Shown here: positions 5,552-10,646 of the stretch, in pieces
Layout: the number at the start of each line of letters is the position of its first letter
Numbering within the stretch: position 1 is the stretch's first letter
Origin: Desulfobulbaceae bacterium
GTDB taxonomy: Bacteria > Desulfobacterota > Desulfobulbia > Desulfobulbales > Desulfocapsaceae
Direction: 5' to 3'
Assembly: GCA_030599175.1 (NCBI GenBank)
Contig: JAUVON010000067.1
Span: 1 to 10,646, forward strand
DNA: 10,646 nt
Position numbers and translations under genes: made by a program
The notes under the pieces: model-generated
Database searches by the model: none
Told to the model about the DNA's origin: nothing
What the model saw: only the letters and a program-made list of their open reading frames with translations

Positions 5552-6091
5552 ATGATTATTGAAAAGACAAAGCTGGCTTTCCAGGATTTGTTTCCGGCAA
5601 CTGAACCTGAACCTCCCCCAATCGAGGAGCCAGACGAGGAAGTTGAGGAAGAAAAGGGAAAAAAAGCAAAAGTTAAAAAAGAGCCAAGGCAAAACGGAGT
5701 CATTGAATGTAATTATGCCGTCCATGGATATCATCTTGACGCCCAGGTCGCCCCGGATCAACTCATCGAAGCCATCACTATTGTCGATGAGGCTGAATTT
5801 TTTATAGAGAGTATTACCGGAGTTGACTGGATTAAAGAAGACCAGATTGAGGTAGTTTACGATTTCAGTCGATACGACTTTCAGACTTGTCGGGTTGTTA
5901 TCAGGACGAGGGTTGACCGTGACAATCCTGTTGTCCCGACAATCACCACCATTTATGCCGGTGCTAACTGGCATGAACGTGAGACACATGATTTTTTCGG
6001 TATAAAATTTGACGGACACCCACACCTTATCCCGCTGCTCCTTCCCGAAGATGCAGATTTCCATCCACTCTTAAAGGATTTCAAGGCATGA
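5552..6091 (+). CDS. nuoC: Complex I subunit NuoC with a charged N-terminal linker
   Basis: Peripheral-arm subunit C (30 kDa homologue), which packs against NuoD. It has 179 residues. The family core is from about residue 50 onward, with VDWI, the strand VVYDFSRYD, and the signature WHERETHDFFGIKFDGHP (140-157) followed by LLLPEDADFHPLLKDF. Residues 17-47 are unusual: a Pro/Glu/Asp-rich stretch turning abruptly to Lys/Arg-rich, low in complexity and probably disordered. CGGAG (5538-5542) lies nine bases before the ATG. NuoC and NuoD are separate genes, not fused as in E. coli, and overlap by ATGA, implying translational coupling. Confidence 0.95.
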   Translation: MIIEKTKLAFQDLFPATEPEPPPIEEPDEEVEEEKGKKAKVKKEPRQNGVIECNYAVHGYHLDAQVAPDQLIEAITIVDEAEFFIESITGVDWIKEDQIEVVYDFSRYDFQTCRVVIRTRVDRDNPVVPTITTIYAGANWHERETHDFFGIKFDGHPHLIPLLLPEDADFHPLLKDFKA

Positions 6092-7206
6092 GTTCTCCAA
6101 TTCAACTCCAACCAGACGAGACATTTGTTCTCAATGTTGGCCCACAGCACCCCGCCACTCATGGTGTGCTCAGAGTCAAGATGGAAATGAATGGCGAGTA
6201 CATCGTCAACGCTGAAACCGTTATCGGATATATCCATCGAATGCATGAAAAAATGGGGGAAAATAAAACCTATCCCCAGTATCTAATGAATCTCAGCCGA
6301 ATGGACTATCTGGGCGCTTTGGGCTACTCTCACGGTCACGTACTCGTAGTTGAAAAAGCTGCAGGAATTGAGGTTCCTGAGCGTGCTGAGTATATCAGGG
6401 CCATAATGGTAGAGCTGAACCGTGTTGCTTCCCACCTCTTCTGGTTTGGTGCATTTGTCATGGATCTCGGCGGATTCAGTCCGCTTATGTATGCACTTCA
6501 GGATCGGGAATATATTCTGGATATGCTGGAGGCGGTTACCGGATCCCGGCTTACCTATTGCTATTTCAGATTTGGCGGGCTTTACAACGATATTGACGAC
6601 GACTTTATAGATGCCGCCAGGCGGTTTATTCCACGCATGCGCAAGTCTCTGATAAAATACGACAAACTTGTAACGGGCAATATCATTTTTCGTAAACGCC
6701 TCGAAGGCAATGCACTGCTGTCAAAAGAGACATGTCGTAAGTACGGTGCTTCAAGTGCGGTCGCCCGAGGCTCTGGTATTAATTTTGATGTGCGAAAAAA
6801 TGAGCCCTATTCCGTCTATCCTGATTTCGATTTTGATGTCCCTGTGTATCATGAAGGCGACTCTCTTGCACGTTACATGGTTCGGATGGAAGAAATGGAG
6901 CAATCTCTTCGCATAATTGAGCAGGGATTGGATAAACTTCCCGACGGACCGATAATGCCAAAGAAAAAACCGAAACTGATAAAACCCCCTGCGGGAGATT
7001 ATTACCAGGCGGTTGAAACCGCCAGGGGAAGTTTCGGTGTCCGGTTGGTAAGTGATGGGACTAAAACCCCATACCGCCTGAAGCTCAGATCCCCGACGTA
7101 CTCCAATATGCACTTATTTGATGAATCATGCAGAGGTATGATGATCATGGACGCTCTTGCATTCATGGGCAGCCTTGATCTGGTCATTCCCGAGATAGAC
7201 AGGTAA
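6088..7206 (+). CDS. nuoD: Complex I subunit NuoD (quinone site)
   Basis: Peripheral-arm subunit D (49 kDa homologue), which forms the quinone-reduction pocket together with NuoB. It has 372 residues. GPQHPATHG (18-26) carries H25, and MDYLGAL carries Y74; these have the same 49-residue spacing as bovine H59 and Y108, the residues that hold the quinone head group, so the site looks functional. Further matches are VPERAEYIRAIMVELNRVASHL and the C-terminal IPEIDR. The usual HRGxEK is HRMHEK here. The start overlaps the nuoC stop (ATGA). nuoH follows directly, where nuoE, nuoF and nuoG would lie in the standard order. Confidence 0.97.
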   Translation: MSSPIQLQPDETFVLNVGPQHPATHGVLRVKMEMNGEYIVNAETVIGYIHRMHEKMGENKTYPQYLMNLSRMDYLGALGYSHGHVLVVEKAAGIEVPERAEYIRAIMVELNRVASHLFWFGAFVMDLGGFSPLMYALQDREYILDMLEAVTGSRLTYCYFRFGGLYNDIDDDFIDAARRFIPRMRKSLIKYDKLVTGNIIFRKRLEGNALLSKETCRKYGASSAVARGSGINFDVRKNEPYSVYPDFDFDVPVYHEGDSLARYMVRMEEMEQSLRIIEQGLDKLPDGPIMPKKKPKLIKPPAGDYYQAVETARGSFGVRLVSDGTKTPYRLKLRSPTYSNMHLFDESCRGMMIMDALAFMGSLDLVIPEIDR

Positions 7207-7219
7207 GAGGAAACTATTT

Positions 7220-8215
7220 ATGAGCTTAACACTCCTGAATGTAATTTTTGCAGTTGTCGTGGCTATCGCTTTTGCCGCAGCCAACGCCGCCTACCTTGTC
7301 TGGGCTGAAAGGAGAGGGGCCGCACGTATTCAACGCCGCCCCGGCCCCAATATTAATGGCCCTTTTGGACTGCTCCAGCCCCCACTTGACGGCATAAAGT
7401 TGATGGCAAAACAGCTCATAATCCCGGGTGGTGCCGACAAGGTTCTTTTCATCGCGGCCCCCGTACTTGCAATGTACCCGGCCATCATGAGTTTCGTCAC
7501 GATTCCTTTCAGCGACACAATTGTTGCCCATAATATTAATGTTGGAATCCTGATGATCTTTGCTTTTGCCTCCACAGGCAGCATGTCTTTGATCTTTGCA
7601 GGCTGGAGTTCGCGCAATAAATATTCCATGATGTCTGCCGTCCGTGCAGTGTCTCAGTCGGTAGCTTACGAAATCCCGATGCTTATCACAACGATTACAG
7701 TTGTGATGATCGCCGGTTCCATGGATCTTATGGAGATTGTACATCAGCAGTCCAGGTCTATTTTACACTGGAATATTTTTCCACTGCTGGGCAAATCCCA
7801 CAATTTATTGATGCCCGCCTCTTTTCTTATCTTTTTCATCTGTACTCTCGCTGAAACCAACCGTGCACCGTTTGATCTTGGCGAAGCAGAAAGTGAACTG
7901 GTCGCAGGATTTCATACGGAATACGGCAGTATGGGGTTTGGCCTGTTCTTTATGGGTGAATATGCCAACATAGTCATCGGTGCCTGCATGACTACAATAC
8001 TCTTTTTAGGTGGATGGAGTTGTCCTTTTGGGCTCTTCCCCGGGGTATGGTGGTTCCTCCTCAAGCTCTACCTGCTGATAGCAACATTTATCTGGATACG
8101 GTGGACCTTTCCCCGTACAACCATCTATGGACTGTTGAATCTTTCCTGGAAGATTCTTATTCCTCTCTCTCTTGTCAACCTCCTGCTTACTGCAGGATTA
8201 ATAAAGGTGTTTTGA
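7220..8215 (+). CDS. nuoH: Complex I subunit NuoH
   Basis: Membrane subunit H (ND1 homologue), which joins the peripheral arm to the proton-pumping arm and lines the quinone entry channel. It has 331 residues and about eight hydrophobic helices. Conserved cytoplasmic loops are AERRGAARIQRRPGPN (29-44), GWSSRNKYSMMSAVRAVSQ (128-146) and ETNRAPFDLGEAESELVAG (212-230), which continues into FHTEYG. AAGAGGAA (7205-7212), beginning within the nuoD stop codon, is the ribosome binding site, seven bases before the ATG. nuoI begins one base after its stop. Confidence 0.97.
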   Translation: MSLTLLNVIFAVVVAIAFAAANAAYLVWAERRGAARIQRRPGPNINGPFGLLQPPLDGIKLMAKQLIIPGGADKVLFIAAPVLAMYPAIMSFVTIPFSDTIVAHNINVGILMIFAFASTGSMSLIFAGWSSRNKYSMMSAVRAVSQSVAYEIPMLITTITVVMIAGSMDLMEIVHQQSRSILHWNIFPLLGKSHNLLMPASFLIFFICTLAETNRAPFDLGEAESELVAGFHTEYGSMGFGLFFMGEYANIVIGACMTTILFLGGWSCPFGLFPGVWWFLLKLYLLIATFIWIRWTFPRTTIYGLLNLSWKILIPLSLVNLLLTAGLIKVF

Positions 8216-8216
8216 A

Positions 8217-8657
8217 ATGGTCACCTACTTTAAAGACATTTACAGTGGCCTGGTAAGCCTTTTTATCGGCATGGAGGTCACCTTCAAAGAATTTTTCAAG
8301 CCCACTGTTACCGTTCAATATCCCTATGAAACTCTCACCATGACAGAGAAATACCGGGGACATGTTGAGCTTATTGAAAATGATGAAGGAAAACCTAACT
8401 GTATCGTTTGCGGTCTTTGTCAGAGGGCCTGTCCTTCTGCCTGCATCACTCTTGCCGGGGTAAAACCGGAAGGTGAGAAAAAAAAGGTTTTGACTAAATA
8501 CATTCTCGACTTCACCAGATGTTCTCTCTGTGGCTCGTGCGTTGAATCCTGTAATTTTAACGCCCTGGAGTTTTCAAAAGAATACAACCTTGCATCTACC
8601 CGCAGAGAAGATTTCATCTTTGATCTCCTTCAACGCCTTGAGGACAGAAACAAATGA
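8217..8657 (+). CDS. nuoI: Complex I subunit NuoI, two [4Fe-4S] clusters
   Basis: Peripheral-arm subunit I (TYKY homologue), a two-cluster ferredoxin-like protein that carries clusters N6a and N6b toward N2 in NuoB. It has 146 residues. The first motif is C62-x2-C65-x2-C68-x3-C72-P and the second C102-x2-C105-x2-C108-x3-C112; all eight cysteines are present. In the second motif the usual Pro after the last Cys is Asn (CNFNALEF). An N-terminal amphipathic segment (about 1-28) is normal for the family. It starts one base after nuoH, with AAAGG nine bases upstream, and overlaps nuoJ by four bases. Confidence 0.96.
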   Translation: MVTYFKDIYSGLVSLFIGMEVTFKEFFKPTVTVQYPYETLTMTEKYRGHVELIENDEGKPNCIVCGLCQRACPSACITLAGVKPEGEKKKVLTKYILDFTRCSLCGSCVESCNFNALEFSKEYNLASTRREDFIFDLLQRLEDRNK

Positions 8658-9202
8658 TCTCTTCCACACCTATAGCAGCTCCCCCTGCTCTATTCAGCGC
8701 AGATGGTTTAGTCGGGGTTATCTTTCTCGTCATGATTGGTGTTACAATTATTGGCGGTTTCATAGCCTGCAACTCTGAACGACTGGTCAGGGCAGTGGCC
8801 GGTTTGATTGTCTGTTTCGTTGGAGTTGCAGGGTTGTACTACTTCCTCAACTCACCTTTTGTTGCCATGATGCAGGTGCTTATATATGTAGGAGCAGTTG
8901 CGGTAACCATCTCATTTGCCATCATGCTCGCCGCCCCTGAAGAACAAAAGAAAATTGGTGTTTCCGGCCCCCTTGTCGGACCGTTTGGCTTCGGCACCGC
9001 CGCCCTTATCGCCGGAGGATTTTCAGTTCTCGCGATTAGAACGGAGTGGCCGGTCATCGCAAAAATCAATGATGGCTCCATAAAAAAGATCGGAATTCAG
9101 CTTTTGACAGATTACTCGATGGTCTTTGAACTCATTTCCATTGTACTCCTTATAGCAATTATCGGCGCTTTGGTTATTGCCCGTGTCGAGAGGAAAAACT
9201 GA
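8654..9202 (+). CDS. nuoJ: Complex I subunit NuoJ
   Basis: Membrane subunit J (ND6 homologue). It has 182 residues with five predicted helices at about 19-39, 45-65, 70-93, 108-126 and 155-178. The third helix carries LIYVGAVAV (76-84), matching the family's conserved YxGAxxV motif at the pi-bulge that takes part in coupling quinone chemistry to proton movement. The start codon overlaps the nuoI stop (ATGA) and the stop overlaps nuoK by one base, so translation of I, J and K is probably coupled. The first ten residues are Pro/Ala/Ser-rich. Confidence 0.93.
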   Translation: MISSTPIAAPPALFSADGLVGVIFLVMIGVTIIGGFIACNSERLVRAVAGLIVCFVGVAGLYYFLNSPFVAMMQVLIYVGAVAVTISFAIMLAAPEEQKKIGVSGPLVGPFGFGTAALIAGGFSVLAIRTEWPVIAKINDGSIKKIGIQLLTDYSMVFELISIVLLIAIIGALVIARVERKN

Positions 9203-9528
9203 TGTCGGTTCTTACCCTGCATAATAGTCTTAATTCATTTCTCATCCTTGGTGCCCTCTTATTTGGTATGGGGGTATACGGAATTGTTACCCGAAAAACT
9301 TTTATCGGAATGCTCATTGCTGCGGAACTACTTTTGGCCGGAGCCTCTGTAAACTTTATGGCTTTCAACAGATTTACCGCACCGGATCCTGTTGTTGGCC
9401 AGATTTTCACGCTCTTTATCATGGCAATTGCTGCAGCAGAAGCGGCTATCGGACTCAGTATCGTCATAGCTGTCTATCACCATTACAAATCGATTGACGC
9501 TGAAGACGCTGTACAACTAAAAGGTTAG
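9202..9528 (+). CDS. nuoK: Complex I subunit NuoK
   Basis: Membrane subunit K (ND4L homologue). It has 108 residues and three helices at about 11-29, 34-55 and 66-92. The two intramembrane glutamates of the proton path are present: E42 in IAAELLLAGASVNF and E80 in AIAAAEAAIGLSIV. The start overlaps the nuoJ stop in TGATG. The antiporter-like subunit begins two bases after the stop. Confidence 0.96.
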   Translation: MSVLTLHNSLNSFLILGALLFGMGVYGIVTRKTFIGMLIAAELLLAGASVNFMAFNRFTAPDPVVGQIFTLFIMAIAAAEAAIGLSIVIAVYHHYKSIDAEDAVQLKG

Positions 9529-9530
9529 CT

Positions 9531-10646
9531 ATGGAGCCATCTGGCATGGACTACAAACTACTCATTGCTCTGCTCATCCCGCTCATCGCAACTCTAGGGG
9601 TCATGTTCAGAGGTGACAACGAAAATGTACGGGAAGGAATTTCCTCAATCTCCTCTATTCTCCTCCTTCTTGTTGTTGGATCAATGGTTCCTGCTGTGTT
9701 GAAGGGCAACACCCTCTTCTTTCATATGTTTACCATTCTCCCCGGCGTGACAATAGCTCTTCGTGCTGACGCAATGTCGATGATTTTTGCCATTGTAGCG
9801 TCCTCACTCTGGACAATTGCTGTTTTCTATTCCATGGGTTATATGCGCAGCCTGAAAGAGCATGCGCAAACCCGCTTTAACGCCTGTTTTGCTCTTGCAA
9901 TCTTCGGTGCAATCGGAGTTGCTTTCTCCGACAATCTTTTCACCATGTATCTTTTTTATGAGATTGTCTCCATCTGTACCTATCCCCTGGTCGCACATCA
10001 TCAGGACGAAGAGGGGTACAATGGTGGAAGAAAATACATTGTTTATCTAACTACAACAGCGAAGGCTTTTCTGCTTCCTGCCATGATTCTCATCTATGTT
10101 CTTACCGGTACTTTGGATTTTGCACCAAACATTTCCACCGGCATCTTCCCACCGGATATCAACAAGACTCTGGTTATCATGCTCTATATTTTTTGTATAT
10201 TCGGCTTTGCAAAAAATGGTATCATGCCGTTCCACCACTGGCTGCCGGGGGCAATGGTTGCCCCCACCCCGGTCTCTGCACTCCTCCATGCCGTTGCTGT
10301 TGTTAAGGTTGGTGTGTTTTGTACCACCAGAGTCATGCTCTATATCTTTGGTACTGAAACGATGCATGCACTCAACCTCGGTATACCAACTGCCTATTTC
10401 GTCGGTTTCACAGTCCTGGCCGCTTCCATTATTGCCTTATCCAAAGATAACCTGAAAGCACGACTTGCATATTCTACTGTGAGCCAGCTCTCCTATATAA
10501 TTATGGGTGTAGCTCTGCTAACCGATCCCGGAATCCAGGGCGGCCTGATTCATATAGTCAATCATGGCTTCGCCAAGATCACCCTGTTTTTCTGTGCTGG
10601 TGCCATCTACGTTGCATCCCATAAGAAACATATCTCTGAAATGGAT
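9531..10646 (+). CDS. NuoL/Mrp-type antiporter-like subunit (partial, 3' end missing)
   Basis: An open frame of 372 codons runs from ATG 9531 to the last base of the window without a stop. AAAGG (9520-9524) lies six bases before the ATG, and the gene starts two bases after nuoK. It is a polytopic membrane protein of the proton-translocating family shared by NuoL, NuoM, NuoN and the Mrp antiporters. Key residues are visible: E144 in LFYEIVSICTYPLV, K228 in FAKNGIMPFHHWLP, H253 and K259 in LLHAVAVVKVGVF, and HGFAKITLFF (345-354) with K349. The motif AMVAPTPVSALLHA resembles NuoL and MrpA, but K259 stands where E. coli NuoL has Thr and where MrpA has Lys. It occupies the nuoL position. Which of the NuoL, NuoM or Mrp labels is best cannot be settled without the C-terminal half. 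Confidence 0.9.
   Translation, partial: MEPSGMDYKLLIALLIPLIATLGVMFRGDNENVREGISSISSILLLLVVGSMVPAVLKGNTLFFHMFTILPGVTIALRADAMSMIFAIVASSLWTIAVFYSMGYMRSLKEHAQTRFNACFALAIFGAIGVAFSDNLFTMYLFYEIVSICTYPLVAHHQDEEGYNGGRKYIVYLTTTAKAFLLPAMILIYVLTGTLDFAPNISTGIFPPDINKTLVIMLYIFCIFGFAKNGIMPFHHWLPGAMVAPTPVSALLHAVAVVKVGVFCTTRVMLYIFGTETMHALNLGIPTAYFVGFTVLAASIIALSKDNLKARLAYSTVSQLSYIIMGVALLTDPGIQGGLIHIVNHGFAKITLFFCAGAIYVASHKKHISEMD

Noticed and set aside
5480..6064. Long minus-strand open frame (194 codons) opposite nuoC
   Set aside because: It is antisense to a well-supported NuoC, has no recognisable motif or ribosome binding site, and its openness follows from the codon usage of nuoC.
7226..7744. Minus-strand open frame (172 codons) opposite nuoH
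   Set aside because: It mirrors a highly conserved NuoH; its Cys/His-rich, low-quality composition is that of a shadow frame.
1..10646. CRISPR arrays, prophage genes, transposases, toxin-antitoxin pairs
   Set aside because: No spaced direct repeats, integrase, transposase or small paired genes were found on either strand; apart from the repeat at 3136-3300, the window is core metabolism and translation genes.

Overview
The window looks like a piece of chromosome from an anaerobic, probably sulfate- or sulfur-metabolising member of the Desulfobacterota (former Deltaproteobacteria). This is inference from gene content and layout: an rplM-rpsI-argC block, a respiratory complex I operon in which nuoH follows nuoD directly with no nuoE, nuoF or nuoG, and a palindromic intergenic repeat of a kind I associate with this phylum. 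No marker gene fixes the genus. Base composition is moderate (roughly mid-40s % GC by eye), with AT-rich intergenic DNA.

Layout. (1) 1-316: AT-rich start with a possible 3' end of an unrecognised reading frame, a near-consensus sigma70 promoter, a complete tRNA-Gly(GCC) with encoded CCA, and an intrinsic terminator just upstream of the next gene. (2) 317-1154: rplM and rpsI (ribosomal proteins L13 and S9), closed by a strong intrinsic terminator at 1234-1270. (3) 1295-3130: argC (arginine biosynthesis) and truA (tRNA pseudouridine synthase). (4) 3131-3313: a palindromic REP/MITE-like repeat between the convergent truA and lysR. (5) 3314-4288, minus strand: a LysR-type regulator. (6) 4289-4590: a 302-base divergent control region with a sigma70-like promoter facing the nuo genes and three dyad symmetries. 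(7) 4591-10646, plus strand: nuoA-B-C-D-H-I-J-K and the start of a NuoL/MrpA/MrpD-type antiporter subunit that runs off the window.

How the genes work together. The nuo genes are tightly packed (overlaps of 31, 4, 4 and 1 bases; gaps of 1, 2, 13 and 68 bases) and are surely one transcription unit. They encode the quinone-reducing connecting arm (B, C, D, I) and the membrane proton-pumping arm (A, H, J, K and the antiporter subunit). The NADH-oxidising module is absent from its usual place, so the enzyme may take electrons from ferredoxin or another carrier, as proposed for other 11-subunit complexes I. The divergent LysR protein, with a CysL/YeiE-like effector domain, is the obvious candidate regulator; this is inferred from position and the dyads only.

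The most interesting items beyond ordinary annotation are the control region with its dyads, the palindromic repeat, two terminators placed so close to the next gene (rplM, argC) that attenuation or read-through must be considered, a long charged linker in NuoC, and a reading frame that ends inside the tRNA gene.
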